64,000 nucleotides of DNA from Thalassorhabdomicrobium marinisediminis (GCF_003072065.1 NZ_QCYG01000005.1:186001-250000), one strand, 5' to 3'. Numbered from the stretch's first letter, positions 7,259 through 16,921 are shown. Program-made: numbers and translations. The notes: a model not told the origin generated them from the sequence alone.

Positions 7259-9562
7259 ATGGACGATAAAACGCCGAAACCCGCGACCGAGGCCCACCGC
7301 GAAGCCGTGCGGCAGGCGGCGCTGGATTACCACCGCCTGCCCAAACCCGGCAAGCTGGAGATCCGCGCGACCAAGCCGATGGCCAACGGCCGCGATCTGG
7401 CGCGGGCCTATTCCCCCGGCGTGGCCGAGGCCTGTATCGAGATCCAGAAGAACCCCGCCACGGCCAGCGATTACACCGCGCGTGGCAATCTGGTGGCCGT
7501 GGTCACCAACGGCACGGCGGTGCTGGGGCTGGGCAACATCGGCAGCCTTGCGTCCAAGCCGGTGATGGAAGGCAAGGCCGTCCTGTTCAAGAAATTTGCC
7601 AACATCGACTGTTTCGACATCGAGCTGGACGAATCCGACCCCGAAAAACTGGCCGAGATCGTCTGCGCGCTGGAACCCACCTTCGGCGCGATCAACCTTG
7701 AGGACATCAAGGCCCCCGATTGTTTCATCGTCGAGAAGATCTGCCGTGAGCGGATGGGCATTCCGGTGTTCCACGACGACCAGCACGGCACGGCGATCGT
7801 CGTGGGCGCCGCGGCGACCAATGCGCTGCGGGTGACCGGCAAGCGGTTCGAGGATATCAAGATCGTCAGCACCGGTGGCGGCGCGGCGGGGATTGCCTGC
7901 CTCAACATGCTGCTGAAACTCGGCGTCAAACGCGAGAATGTCTGGCTGTGTGACATCGAAGGGCTCGTCTATGAGGGGCGGGAAGCGGATATGACGCCGC
8001 AGAAGGCTGAGTTCGCCCAAGGCACCACGCACGCCACGCTGGACGATGTGATCGGCGGGGCGGACATGTTTCTGGGCCTCTCGGGTCCCGGCGTGCTCAA
8101 GCCCGAGATGGTCGCGAAAATGACCAAAGCGCCGATCATCTTCGCGCTGGCCAATCCCAACCCCGAGATCACCCCCGACGCGGTGCGTGACGTGGCCCCC
8201 GATGCGATCATGGCCACGGGGCGCAGCGATTTTCCCAATCAGGTCAACAACGTGCTGTGTTTTCCCTTCATCTTCCGCGGGGCGCTGGACGTGGGCGCGT
8301 CGCAGATCAACGACGCCATGCAGATCGGCTGCGTCGAGGGGATCGCGGCGCTGGCGCGGGCCACCACGAGCGCCGAGGCGGCGGCAGCCTATCAGGGCGA
8401 ACAGCTCACCTTCGGGCCGGAATACCTGATCCCGAAGCCGTTTGACCCACGCCTGATGGGGGTTGTCGCCTCAAGCGTGGCCAAGGCCGCGATAGAGACC
8501 GGCGTGGCCTCGAAAGAGCTGGATCTGGAGGCCTACAAGGCGCAGCTCGATGCCTCGGTGTTCAAATCCGCCATGCTCATGCGGCCGGTGTTCGAAGCCG
8601 CCGCGAAAGAGACCCGGCGCATCGTCTTCGCCGAAGGCGAGGATGAGCGTGTGTTGCGCGCCAGTCAGGCCATGCTGGAAGAGACGACCGAGACCCCGAT
8701 CCTGATCGGGCGGCCGGACGTGATCGCCCAGCGGATGGAACGTGCGGGGCTGCAGATCGACGTGCGCTCGCTTGATATCGTGAACCCCGAGAACGACCCG
8801 CGCTACCGCGATTACTGGCAGACCTATCACGGGATCATGGCGCGCAAGGGGGTGACGCCAGACATCGCCCGCGCGGTGATGCGCACCAACACTACCGCCA
8901 TCGGCGCGGTCATGGTCCACCGGGGCGAGGCCGACAGCCTGATCTGCGGCACGCTGGGGCAGTTCCGCTGGCATCTGGATTACATCGAAAAGGTTCTGGG
9001 CGTGCCGGGGGCGGAGCACACGGCGCAGGGCGCGCTGAGCCTGATGATCCTTGAGGACGGGCCGCTGTTCATCGCCGACACCCATTGCCGGTCCGAACCC
9101 TCACCCGAGCAGATCGCCGCGTCGGCCATTGGTGCGGCGCGCCATGTGCGGCGCTTCGGGCTGGAGCCCAAGGTCGCCTTTTGTGCGCAGTCGCAGTTCG
9201 GCGATCTGAAGGGCGACACCGGCGACCGCATCCGCGCGGCGATCAAGCTGATCGACCAGCAAGAGGTGGATTTCACCTATGAGGGCGAGATGAACGTGGA
9301 CGCGGCGCTCGACCCCGAGCTGCGTGAGCGGCTGTTGCCCAATGGACGGATGGACGGCCCGGCGAACGTGCTGATTTTCGGCCATGCGGATGCGGCCAGC
9401 GGCGTGCGCAACGTGCTCAAGATGAAGGCGGGCGGGCTTGAGGTCGGGCCGATCCTGATGGGCATGGGCAACCGCGCGCATATCGTCACCCCGTCGATCA
9501 CCGCGCGGGGGCTGCTCAATATGGCGGCGGTGGCGGGCACGCCGGTGAAACACTACGGATAG
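7259..9562 (+). CDS. maeB: NADP-dependent malic enzyme with C-terminal phosphotransacetylase-like domain
   Basis: 767 residues, the length of the fused MaeB type. Residues 1 to about 430 are the malic enzyme: SPGVAEAC near residue 60 and DDQHGTAIV near 170 belong to the malate/metal site, followed by a Rossmann NAD(P) domain with STGGGAAG. Residues from about 440 to the end form a phosphate acetyltransferase-like domain (RIVFAEGEDERVLRASQ...), which in this family is usually regulatory, binding acetyl-CoA. It decarboxylates malate to pyruvate with NADPH production. An inverted repeat at 7208-7225 suggests transcriptional control. Confidence 0.93.
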   Translation: MDDKTPKPATEAHREAVRQAALDYHRLPKPGKLEIRATKPMANGRDLARAYSPGVAEACIEIQKNPATASDYTARGNLVAVVTNGTAVLGLGNIGSLASKPVMEGKAVLFKKFANIDCFDIELDESDPEKLAEIVCALEPTFGAINLEDIKAPDCFIVEKICRERMGIPVFHDDQHGTAIVVGAAATNALRVTGKRFEDIKIVSTGGGAAGIACLNMLLKLGVKRENVWLCDIEGLVYEGREADMTPQKAEFAQGTTHATLDDVIGGADMFLGLSGPGVLKPEMVAKMTKAPIIFALANPNPEITPDAVRDVAPDAIMATGRSDFPNQVNNVLCFPFIFRGALDVGASQINDAMQIGCVEGIAALARATTSAEAAAAYQGEQLTFGPEYLIPKPFDPRLMGVVASSVAKAAIETGVASKELDLEAYKAQLDASVFKSAMLMRPVFEAAAKETRRIVFAEGEDERVLRASQAMLEETTETPILIGRPDVIAQRMERAGLQIDVRSLDIVNPENDPRYRDYWQTYHGIMARKGVTPDIARAVMRTNTTAIGAVMVHRGEADSLICGTLGQFRWHLDYIEKVLGVPGAEHTAQGALSLMILEDGPLFIADTHCRSEPSPEQIAASAIGAARHVRRFGLEPKVAFCAQSQFGDLKGDTGDRIRAAIKLIDQQEVDFTYEGEMNVDAALDPELRERLLPNGRMDGPANVLIFGHADAASGVRNVLKMKAGGLEVGPILMGMGNRAHIVTPSITARGLLNMAAVAGTPVKHYG

Positions 9563-9819
9563 GGGCGGGCGGGCGGGCGCGTCTGGCTCGCACTTTATGG
9601 AAATGAGGTAAGGGTAACGCCGGACCGCCGGGGTGGCGGAACGCCGCCCCGGGGGGGGGCGGGACGGCGTTGCCCGGCGTGCCGCCGGGCGGGGCAGTTG
9701 GCGCTGATCCCCCGCCCCATTCCCACAGCCCTGCCCTTCCGTCCCCACTGTTGGCGCGAACAGTCTTGCGCGCCCCTTCCCGGTCGGCCAGTTTCTGGTC
9801 AACCCGAGGGAGGACATAC
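9563..9819. other. 257-bp intergenic region with GC-rich hairpin
   Basis: No gene is apparent. A hairpin at 9628-9652 has 11-bp arms (CCGGGGTGGCG with CGCCGCCCCGG, one G-T pair) and a GAA loop, followed by a G-run rather than a T-run, so it is not a classical terminator. The downstream part must hold the prpE promoter; I see no convincing -35/-10 pair. Confidence 0.5.
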
Positions 9820-11712
9820 ATGGGATATCGCGACATCTACCAAAGCTGGCAGGATGACCCCGAAGCGTTCTGGATGAATGCGGCACGGGCGATCGACTGG
9901 GACCGCGCCCCGACCAAGGCGCTGTTTGACGACCGCGCCCCGCTGTATGAATGGTTCCGCGACGCCCGCGTCAACACCTGCTACAACGCGGTGGACCGTC
10001 ATGTTGAGGCCGGGCACGGCGACCGGGTCGCGATCATCCATGACAGCCCGATCACCGGCACCAAGGCCAAGATCACCTATGCCGAGTTGCAAAGCCGCGT
10101 GGCCGCCTTGGCCGGAGGGCTGAAGGCAAAGGGGATCACCAAGGGCGACCGGGTGCTGATCTATATGCCCATGGTGCCCGAAGCATTGGTCGCGATGCTC
10201 GCCTGTGCGCGGCTGGGGGCGATCCATTCGGTGGTCTTCGGCGGCTTTGCGGCCAACGAACTGGCGGTGCGGATTGACGATGCCACCCCGAAAGCCATCA
10301 TCGCCGCGTCCTGCGGGATCGAGCCGGGGCGCGTGGTGCCCTATATGCCGTTGCTGGACGGCGCGCTTGAGATGGCGCGCCACAAGCCGGAGGTCTGCGT
10401 CATCCTGCAACGCGAACAGGAACGCGCGGAGTTGACCGAAAGGCGCGACGTGGACTGGCACGAGCTGCAAGAGGGCGCGACGCCCGCCGATTGCGTTCCG
10501 GTCGAGGGCACCCATCCCGCCTATATCCTTTACACCTCGGGCACCACCGGCGCGCCCAAGGGCGTGGTGCGGCCCACGGCGGGGCATCTGGTGGCATTGA
10601 ACTGGACCATGAAAAACATCTACAACGTGGACCCGGGCGATGTGTTCTGGGCGGCGTCGGACGTGGGCTGGGTCGTGGGGCACAGCTATATCTGCTACGC
10701 GCCGCTGATCCACGGCAACACCACCGTGGTGTTCGAGGGCAAGCCCGTGGGCACGCCGGATGCCGGCACCTTCTGGCGGGTGATCGAAGAGCACGGCGTG
10801 CGCAGCTTCTTCACCGCGCCCACTGCGTTCCGCGCGGTCAAGCGCGAGGATCCGGACGGCGACTTGATCAAGGAGTATGACCTGTCCTGCCTTGAGCAGA
10901 TCTATCTAGCGGGGGAACGGGCGGACCCGGATACCATCGAATGGATGCAGGACAAGCTGGGCAAGCCGGTCTATGACCACTGGTGGCAGACCGAGACGGG
11001 CTTCACCATCGTCGGCAACCCCGCGGGGATCGAGGCCCTGCCGGTGAAGGTCGGCTCCCCCACGGTGGCGATGCCGGGCTATGACGTGCGGATTCTTGAC
11101 GAAGGCGGCCAGCCCCTGCCCGCGGGCGAGCTGGGCGCGATTGCGGTGAAGCTGCCGCTGCCGCCGGGGACCCTGCCGACCCTGTGGAACGCGGAAGAGC
11201 GGTTCCGCAAAAGCTACCTTGAGACCTTTCCGGGCTATTACGAGACCGGCGACGCGGGGTTGATAGACGAGGACGGCTATCTTTACGTGATGGCGCGGAC
11301 CGATGATGTGATCAACGTGGCCGGACACCGGTTAAGCACCGGCGGGATGGAGGAAATCCTCGCCTCGCACCGGGATGTGGCCGAATGCGCGGTGATCGGG
11401 GTCAAGGATGCGGTCAAGGGACAGGTGCCCATGGGGTTCGTCTGCCTCAACAAGGGCAGCGACACGCCCGAGGCGCAGGTGGTCGAGGAGTGCATCGCGC
11501 TGGTGCGCGCACGGTTGGGCCCGGTGGCCGCGTTCAAACTCTGCGCGGTGGTCGACCGGCTGCCGAAGACCCGCTCGGGCAAGATCCTGCGCGCGACCAT
11601 GGCGAAGATCGCCGACGGGGAAGAGTTCAAATTGCCCGCGACGATCGACGATCCGGCCATTCTGGACGAAATCGCGGCGGCGGTGAAACCTTTGGGCTAC
11701 GCGACGACCTGA
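9820..11712 (+). CDS. prpE: Propionyl-CoA synthetase (propionate-CoA ligase)
   Basis: 630 residues from the ATG at 9820, which has GAGGGAGGA upstream; the upstream open extension is proline-rich and non-coding in character. Adenylate-forming motifs are intact: YTSGTTGAPKGVV at about 237-249, the AGERAD / WWQTETGF core, GDAGLIDEDGYLYVMARTDD, and PKTRSGKILR at about 581-590 with the lysine that is reversibly acylated in this family. The N-terminus (GYRDIYQSWQDDPEAFW) fits PrpE rather than Acs. It activates propionate to propionyl-CoA, feeding the methylmalonyl-CoA route whose MeaB-type GTPase and epimerase genes are also in this window. Confidence 0.9.
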   Translation: MGYRDIYQSWQDDPEAFWMNAARAIDWDRAPTKALFDDRAPLYEWFRDARVNTCYNAVDRHVEAGHGDRVAIIHDSPITGTKAKITYAELQSRVAALAGGLKAKGITKGDRVLIYMPMVPEALVAMLACARLGAIHSVVFGGFAANELAVRIDDATPKAIIAASCGIEPGRVVPYMPLLDGALEMARHKPEVCVILQREQERAELTERRDVDWHELQEGATPADCVPVEGTHPAYILYTSGTTGAPKGVVRPTAGHLVALNWTMKNIYNVDPGDVFWAASDVGWVVGHSYICYAPLIHGNTTVVFEGKPVGTPDAGTFWRVIEEHGVRSFFTAPTAFRAVKREDPDGDLIKEYDLSCLEQIYLAGERADPDTIEWMQDKLGKPVYDHWWQTETGFTIVGNPAGIEALPVKVGSPTVAMPGYDVRILDEGGQPLPAGELGAIAVKLPLPPGTLPTLWNAEERFRKSYLETFPGYYETGDAGLIDEDGYLYVMARTDDVINVAGHRLSTGGMEEILASHRDVAECAVIGVKDAVKGQVPMGFVCLNKGSDTPEAQVVEECIALVRARLGPVAAFKLCAVVDRLPKTRSGKILRATMAKIADGEEFKLPATIDDPAILDEIAAAVKPLGYATT

Positions 11713-11731
11713 CACGAGAAAAGCTGACACC

Positions 11732-11764
11732 AAAAAAAGGCGGCCCGCGATGGGCCGCCTTTCG
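11732..11764. terminator. Bidirectional intrinsic terminator between prpE and csbD-like gene
   Basis: Perfect 10-bp stem (11737-11746 with 11752-11761) with a 5-nt loop, a seven-A run before it and TTT at its end. It serves the convergent prpE and CsbD-like genes. Confidence 0.85.
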
Positions 11765-11785
11765 CAAACACGTAGGGGTCGGCGC

Positions 11786-11986
11786 TTAGCCGTGGCGCGC
11801 GGCGAATTCGTCGACTTCGCGCTCGGCCTCGGTTTTGGAGCGGCCATATTTCTCCTGCACCTTGCCGACAAGCTTCTCACGCTCACCCGCGGCTTCGGTG
11901 ATGTCATCATCCGTCAGCTCGCCCCATTGCTCTTTGACAGAGCCCGTCATCTGCTTCCAGTTGCCTTTGATGGTATCCCAATTCAT
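11786..11986 (-). CDS. CsbD family stress protein
   Basis: 66 residues with the CsbD/YjbJ pattern MNWDTIKGNWKQMTGSVKEQ and ...LTDDDITEAAGEREKLVGKV. These small, highly charged helical proteins are commonly induced by general or envelope stress; their molecular action is not known. A GAAGGAGA site precedes the ATG. It is transcribed alone and ends at the shared terminator with prpE. Confidence 0.92.
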   Translation of the reverse strand: MNWDTIKGNWKQMTGSVKEQWGELTDDDITEAAGEREKLVGKVQEKYGRSKTEAEREVDEFAARHG

Positions 11987-12123
11987 GGTCTTCTCCTTCG
12001 TCTCGACTAACTCCGGGGGACCGCCCCGTTCGGCTTCGATGACACAACGGATCAGCGGGCGAATGGTTCCCCCTGTTCGGGCGACAAAGGCTTGCGAAGA
12101 CGCGGAATTTCGCCGACGGGGGA

Positions 12124-12891
12124 TCAGGCGAATTGTTCGCGGATCAGACGTTCTTCCAGACCGTGGCCGGGGTCGAACAGGATGCGGTGCTCGATCTCGG
12201 GGGCGGAGCGGATGTCGACGCGGGCGATGTTCTTGAACGACACGCCGTCGGCGTCGGCATGAACGGGGCGCTTGGCGGCGTTGACGATCTCGAACGTCAC
12301 TTGCGCGGCCTTGGGCAAGAGCGCCCCGCGCCAGCGGCGGGGCCGGAACGCGGCGACGGCGGTCAGCGCCAGAACCTCGGACCCGATGGGCACGATGGGC
12401 CCGTGGGCGGAGTAGTTGTAGGCGGTGGAGCCTGCCGGGGTGGAGAGAAGCGCGCCGTCGCAGACCAACTCGTCCATGCGCAGCTTGCCGTCAACGTGGA
12501 TGCGCAGCTTCGCCGCCTGCGGCCCCGAGCGCAGCATCGACACCTCGTTGATGGCCAGCGCCTCGTGCAGGGTGCCATCCACCGAGGTGGCGGTCATCCG
12601 CAGGGGGTTGATCACCTCTTCCTCGGCCCGGGCGAGGCGGTCGCGCAGCCCTTGCGAGGAATAGTTGTTCATCAGAAAGCCCACGGTGCCGCGGTTCATG
12701 CCGTAGACCGGCACGTCGAGTTCCTGCGTGTCGTGGAGGGTTTCCAGCATGAAGCCATCACCGCCCAGCGCGACGATGATCTCGGCCTCCTCCAGCGGCA
12801 CGCCGTTATATTGCGCATGCAGCGTGGCTTTCGCCTGTTGCGCGATCGGCGCGTCACTGGCCACGAAGGCAAGCCTCATCTGGGGGGGCAT
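12124..12891 (-). CDS. nadK: NAD kinase
   Basis: 255 residues from the ATG at 12891, chosen because AAAGGA stands 8 nt upstream; an in-frame extension to 12966 has no such site. The GGDGFML motif (residues 43-49) and the STPAGSTAYNYSAHGPI segment of the ATP-NAD kinase fold are intact. It phosphorylates NAD to NADP in the cytoplasm. It is divergent from glyA across 175 bp that should hold both promoters. Confidence 0.93.
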   Translation of the reverse strand: MPPQMRLAFVASDAPIAQQAKATLHAQYNGVPLEEAEIIVALGGDGFMLETLHDTQELDVPVYGMNRGTVGFLMNNYSSQGLRDRLARAEEEVINPLRMTATSVDGTLHEALAINEVSMLRSGPQAAKLRIHVDGKLRMDELVCDGALLSTPAGSTAYNYSAHGPIVPIGSEVLALTAVAAFRPRRWRGALLPKAAQVTFEIVNAAKRPVHADADGVSFKNIARVDIRSAPEIEHRILFDPGHGLEERLIREQFA

Positions 12892-13066
12892 GGATCGTTC
12901 CTTTTGTTCCGGTTTCCCTTTGTCCATCGCACGTGGCCGAAAGGCAAGTCGCAGATCTGAAGCCACGTGTCGGAACCGGCACCGTCAAGGCGCTGATTTT
13001 GGGGGTTTATAGGCGCGAGGCGAACCCCTATGAACGCCTGAACCGTCGCGCCAAAGGAGAGCTGCC

Positions 13067-14362
13067 ATGACCGCATCCACCAAAGACACCGGGTTCTTCA
13101 CCGAGGACCTTGCCACCCGTGACCCGGACATCGCCGCCGCCATTGAGGCCGAGCTGGGCCGCCAGCGCAAAGAGATCGAGCTGATCGCCTCGGAAAACAT
13201 CGTCAGCGCCGCCGTGATGGAAGCCCAAGGCAGCGTGATGACGAACAAATACGCCGAAGGCTATCCCGGGCGGCGCTACTACGGCGGCTGCCAGCACGTG
13301 GACGTGGCCGAAAACCTTGCCATCGACCGTGCTAAGCAGTTGTTCGGCTGTGACTTCGCCAACGTGCAGCCCAACTCCGGCTCTCAGGCGAACCAGGGCG
13401 TGTTTCAGGCGCTGCTGTCGCCGGGCGACACCATTCTGGGCATGAACCTTGCTTCGGGCGGGCACCTGACCCACGGTGCGCCGCCAAACCAGTCGGGCAA
13501 GTGGTTCAACGCGGTGCAATACGGCGTCCGTGAGAGCGACAATCTGATCGACTACGATCAGGTGCAGGAACTGGCCACCGAGCACAAACCGAAGATGATC
13601 ATCGCCGGCGGCTCGGCCATTCCGCGAGTGATCAACTTCGAGAAGATGCGCGAGATTGCCGACAGCGTGGGCGCCTATCTGCTGGTGGATATGGCGCATT
13701 TCGCGGGGCTGGTGGCGGCCGGTGAGCACCCCTCGCCCTTCCCGCATGCCCATGTGGCCACCACGACCACCCACAAGACCCTGCGCGGCCCGCGCGGCGG
13801 CATGATCCTGACCAATGACGAGGGCATGGCGAAGAAGTTCAATTCGGCCATCTTCCCCGGCATTCAGGGCGGCCCGTTGATGCATGTGATCGCCGGCAAG
13901 GCCGTGGCCTTTGGTGAAGCGCTGCGCCCCGAGTTCAAGGATTACATGCGCCGGGTGCGCGCGAATGCCGATGCGCTGGCTGACCAGTTGATCAAGGGCG
14001 GGCTGGATATCGTCACCGGCGGCACGGACACCCATGTGATGCTGGTGGACCTGCGCCCCAAGGGCGTGACCGGCAACATCACCGATGCCGCTTTGGGCCG
14101 CGCCAATATCACCACCAACAAGAACGGCATCCCCTTCGATCCCGAAAAGCCCACGGTAACATCCGGAATCCGTCTGGGCACCCCTGCGGGCACCACACGC
14201 GGCTTTGACGAGGATGATTTCCGCCAGATCGCGGACTGGATCGTCGAGGTGGTGGACGGGCTGGCCGCCAACGGGCCCGACGGCAACGGCGCGGTCGAAG
14301 CCAAGGTCAAGGCAGAGGTGGAAGCCTTCTGCGACCGCTTCCCGCTTTATCCGAACCTGTAA
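13067..14362 (+). CDS. glyA: Serine hydroxymethyltransferase
   Basis: 431 residues. It converts serine and tetrahydrofolate to glycine and methylene-tetrahydrofolate. The PLP-lysine motif [13 protein letters not shown] is at about residues 229-241, and the N-terminal [11 protein letters not shown] substrate motif is intact. AAAGGAGAG lies before the ATG. It ends at a strong terminator at 14390-14415, so it is monocistronic. I looked for a glycine riboswitch in the 175-bp leader and saw none. Confidence 0.97.
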   Translation: MTASTKDTGFFTEDLATRDPDIAAAIEAELGRQRKEIELIASENIVSAAVMEAQGSVMTNKYAEGYPGRRYYGGCQHVDVAENLAIDRAKQLFGCDFANVQPNSGSQANQGVFQALLSPGDTILGMNLASGGHLTHGAPPNQSGKWFNAVQYGVRESDNLIDYDQVQELATEHKPKMIIAGGSAIPRVINFEKMREIADSVGAYLLVDMAHFAGLVAAGEHPSPFPHAHVATTTTHKTLRGPRGGMILTNDEGMAKKFNSAIFPGIQGGPLMHVIAGKAVAFGEALRPEFKDYMRRVRANADALADQLIKGGLDIVTGGTDTHVMLVDLRPKGVTGNITDAALGRANITTNKNGIPFDPEKPTVTSGIRLGTPAGTTRGFDEDDFRQIADWIVEVVDGLAANGPDGNGAVEAKVKAEVEAFCDRFPLYPNL

Positions 14363-14389
14363 GGCCGGACGGGTCGACGACATGAGGCG

Positions 14390-14417
14390 AAAGGGCGTGC
14401 TGCGGCGCGCCCTTTTG
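14390..14417 (+). terminator. Intrinsic terminator of glyA
   Basis: An 11-bp stem (AAAGGGCGTGC with GCGCGCCCTTT, one G-T pair) with a TGCG tetraloop, then TTGTTATTTT. It lies 28 bp after the stop codon. Confidence 0.85.
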
Positions 14418-14433
14418 TTATTTTGGGGGTGTT

Positions 14434-14492
14434 GGGGGGCCAGCCCCCCGCCGCTGCGCGGCGTCCCCCGGGATATTTTTGAAGCAAAGATG
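14434..14492 (+). repeat. Dispersed intergenic element, copy A
   Basis: A GC hairpin (GGGGGGC / GCCCCCC type) and a second small hairpin (CCGC/GCGG) are followed by CCCCCGGGATATTTTTGAAG and CAAAGATG. Copies B (27016-27071, reverse) and C (30609-30652) share the same order and the same AT-rich end. It lies just behind the glyA terminator. Confidence 0.75.
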
Positions 14493-14503
14493 GACGGGTG
14501 GGG

Positions 14504-14584
14504 CGTGGGCCGGTGGGGGCGTGGGCCGGTGGGGGCTTGGGCCGGTGGGGGCTTGGGCCTGATGGGGGCTTGGGGCCTGATGGG
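14504..14584 (+). repeat. Minisatellite, five 16-17 bp units
   Basis: Five head-to-tail units of the form C(G/T)TGGGCC(GG/TGA)TGGGGG run from 14504 to 14584. The last two units carry the TGAT variant, consistent with stepwise duplication by slippage. It lies between element copy A and the DUF817 gene. Confidence 0.8.
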
Positions 14585-14654
14585 CGGCGCGGCCCGCCTT
14601 CGGAGCGCTTTTCCGTGGTGGACTTTGGCAGCGATTTTGCGGCATTTGCCCGTC

Positions 14655-15500
14655 ATGGATACCGTACAATCTTTCGAGACCGCCGTGGGCGCCCCTTTGC
14701 GCCGCGCCCTGCCCGCGCCCTTGGCCGAGGCTGCGGTCTTTGTGCTCAAGACGCTTTGGGCCTGCCTGTTCGGGGCGCTGATCCTGCTGGCGGTGATTAC
14801 CACGAAAGCGGTCTGGAACGCCGACTGGCCCGTTGCGCGCTATGACGCGCTGTTCGTCTTCGCGCTGGGTCTGCAGGCGGTGATGTTGCTGTTCCGACTG
14901 GAAACCCGCGCCGAGGCGAAGGTGATTTTGCTGTTTCATCTGACCGGTACGGGGATGGAGTGGTTCAAGGTCAACGTCGGCTCCTGGACCTATCCGGAGG
15001 AGGCGATCTTCATGGTCTGGAACGTGCCGCTGTTCAGCGGGTTCATGTATGCCTCGGTCGGGAGCTTCATCGCCCGTGTGATCCGGCTGTTCGACATGCG
15101 GTTCACGCCATATCCGCCGTTCTGGACGACCGCTGTGCTCGCCGTGGCAATCTATGCGAACTTCTTCGCGCACCATTACTGGTATGATCTGCGTTGGCTG
15201 CTGTTCGCCGCGACGCTGCTGCTATTCGCGCGCACGCGGGTCGTGTTCCATCTGTCGCGCCGCTACTGGATGCCGCTGCCGCTGGCCGCACTCGGGGCCA
15301 GCGGGATGCTTTACATCGCCGAGAACGTGGGCACACTGACGGGCACGTGGGTCTATGCTGGAGCGGCGCTGTTTGACTGGACGCCCCCGTCAAAGATGGG
15401 CAGCTGGTATCTGTTGCTGTTCGTGGCCTTCGTAACGGTCACCTGCGTGGTGCGCGCGCCGCTTGATATCAGACGAAGCCGCGCCACCACAGATAGGTGA
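14655..15500 (+). CDS. DUF817 family integral membrane protein
   Basis: 281 residues from the ATG at 14655; the frame is open far upstream but there it runs through a minisatellite. Seven or eight hydrophobic segments are visible, with conserved polar patches (HLTGTGMEWFKVNVGSWTYP, FFAHHYWYDLRW, YIAENVGTLTGTWVYAG, MGSWYLL) that mark DUF817, a family of unknown function. No strong ribosome-binding site precedes the ATG. Its 3' end overlaps the convergent gene at 15469 by 32 nt. Confidence 0.8.
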   Translation: MDTVQSFETAVGAPLRRALPAPLAEAAVFVLKTLWACLFGALILLAVITTKAVWNADWPVARYDALFVFALGLQAVMLLFRLETRAEAKVILLFHLTGTGMEWFKVNVGSWTYPEEAIFMVWNVPLFSGFMYASVGSFIARVIRLFDMRFTPYPPFWTTAVLAVAIYANFFAHHYWYDLRWLLFAATLLLFARTRVVFHLSRRYWMPLPLAALGASGMLYIAENVGTLTGTWVYAGAALFDWTPPSKMGSWYLLLFVAFVTVTCVVRAPLDIRRSRATTDR

Positions 15501-15840
15501 TGAGTGCCCCGGCGACCGTGAGCAGGCCGAAGCTGATGGAGCCGAGAATGCCCAGGACCAGCGTCTTGCGGCGCGCGTTCGGGTCCAGCGTCTGCAGGTG
15601 CTGCACGAGGCTTTGATGCGCCTTCTCGACCGCCGCTCCGTCGATCCTGCGGTGCAATTCGGGGTGCGTGCTGTGCAGTTGGGCCTGCGTCAGTGTGTGC
15701 CCCGCCCGCCGTGCCCAAGGCGGCAACAGACGGCCCGCCCGGCGCAGCGATTGCTCGAGGGTCGCGCCCCGGATGCGCAGACGCTCCTCAATCAGGGTGC
15801 GGACCTCTTCGGTGTAACTCTGGATTGGCTGATCGCTCAT
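15469..15840 (-). CDS. Small single- or two-span membrane protein of unknown function
   Basis: 123 residues. The first 90 are charged and helical (SYTEEVRTLIEERLRIRG...) and the last 35 form one long or two short membrane helices (LVLGILGSISFGLLTVAGALITYLWW). I do not recognise a named family. The stop codon lies inside the 3' end of the convergent DUF817 gene (32-nt overlap), and it is divergent from the hydrolase at 15905 with only 64 bp between. Confidence 0.7.
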   Translation of the reverse strand: MSDQPIQSYTEEVRTLIEERLRIRGATLEQSLRRAGRLLPPWARRAGHTLTQAQLHSTHPELHRRIDGAAVEKAHQSLVQHLQTLDPNARRKTLVLGILGSISFGLLTVAGALITYLWWRGFV

Positions 15841-15904
15841 GCCCCGCAGGTAGCGCAGTGCGCGGGGGGTTTCAATTCGCGCGGGCGCGGGCTAGCAGAT
15901 TGGC

Positions 15905-16633
15905 ATGTTGAATGTCCTGACCCAAGGCGACCCCAAGGCGCCGCCCCTGATCATCGCGCACGGCCTGTTCGGATCGGCCCGCAACTGGGGCGTGATCGCC
16001 AAACGCCTGTCGGACCGGTTTCACGTGATCACGCCGGACATGCGCAATCACGGTGCAAGCCCTTGGTTCGACACGCATTCCTATTTCGACATGGCCGGCG
16101 ATCTGGCGCAATTGATCGACGCACCGGCCTTTGTGGTGGGCCATTCCATGGGCGGCAAGGCGGCGATGGTGCTGGCGCTGGAGCGCCCCGAGCTGGTCCG
16201 GCGGCTGATCGTGGCCGATATCGCGCCGGTGACCTATGGCCACAGCCAGACCCAGCATATCGAGGCAATGCGGCGGGTGGACCTCGCGGGGCTCGAGAAA
16301 CGCTCGGACGCGGGCGCGGCGCTGGACCCGCAGGTGCGCGATTTCCTGCTGCAAAGCCTTGATGTGCAGGGGCGGCGCTGGACGCTTAACCTTGATGTGC
16401 TGGAGGCGGAGATGCCCAGGATCCTCGGGTTTCCGGAGGTGTCGGGCACCTACGCGGGCGAGGCGCTGTTCCTGTCGGGCGACGAGAGCGACTACGTCCT
16501 GCCCGCCCACCGCCCGGCGATCAAGGCGCTGTTCCCTAAAGCGCGCTTTGCCAAGCTGCGCGGGGCGGGCCACTGGCTGCACGCGCAAAAACCGCGGGAG
16601 TTCGAGGCGGCGGTGCGGGCGTTCTGCGTCTGA
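15905..16633 (+). CDS. Alpha/beta hydrolase (YbfF-like esterase)
   Basis: 242 residues. The oxyanion HG (19-20), the nucleophile elbow GHSMGG with Ser81, an acidic residue in LSGDESDYV and the C-terminal catalytic His in GAGHWLHAQKP are all in place. The spacing and the MRNHGAS segment after strand 4 fit the YbfF/ABHD11-like branch of esterases. The natural substrate is unknown. It is divergent from the preceding gene and convergent with the small membrane protein behind it. Confidence 0.88.
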   Translation: MLNVLTQGDPKAPPLIIAHGLFGSARNWGVIAKRLSDRFHVITPDMRNHGASPWFDTHSYFDMAGDLAQLIDAPAFVVGHSMGGKAAMVLALERPELVRRLIVADIAPVTYGHSQTQHIEAMRRVDLAGLEKRSDAGAALDPQVRDFLLQSLDVQGRRWTLNLDVLEAEMPRILGFPEVSGTYAGEALFLSGDESDYVLPAHRPAIKALFPKARFAKLRGAGHWLHAQKPREFEAAVRAFCV

Positions 16634-16640
16634 CGGGGGC

Positions 16641-16826
16641 CTATCCGCGTTCGATGATGGCCTTGGACACCAGCCAAGTGATGGGCACGGCGACAAGCAC
16701 CCCGAGTGAGACGGCGATGATGATCGGGCGCGCGGTGTCGTAGCCCATGACGAGCGCCGCGATCATGAAGGTGCCGGCGGTCGACGTGCCGATGATCGAG
16801 AAAAGAATTGCTGCGAGCCGTGCCAT
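16641..16826 (-). CDS. Small two-helix membrane protein
   Basis: 61 residues from the ATG at 16826, chosen because AGGAGG precedes it; the longer frame to 16895 has no site. Two membrane helices (LAAILFSIIGTSTAGTFMIA and IIIAVSLGVLVAVPITWLV) flank a short loop. Similar small proteins are found in many Rhodobacteraceae; some database entries call them CTP synthetase, for which I see no basis. Function unknown. Confidence 0.7.
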   Translation of the reverse strand: MARLAAILFSIIGTSTAGTFMIAALVMGYDTARPIIIAVSLGVLVAVPITWLVSKAIIERG

Positions 16827-16921
16827 CCGGGCCTCCTGTAACGGGTTTGTGCCGGTATGGCAGGGGATCACAGGCGCGGCTTTGATTTGGGTCAAAGGGG
16901 GGCGGGTTCTGGCGGTGTGAG

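Noticed and set aside
9628-9652. GC hairpin behind maeB as an intrinsic terminator
   Set aside because: It is followed by a run of G, not T, so factor-independent termination is not supported; it is listed only as a hairpin.
11786-11910. Longer minus-strand frame 11332-11910 as a gene
   Set aside because: It is mostly antisense to prpE and crosses the shared terminator. The CsbD-like frame is the credible gene here.
13012-13066. Glycine riboswitch before glyA
   Set aside because: I found no paired aptamer-like helices or conserved core in the short leader.
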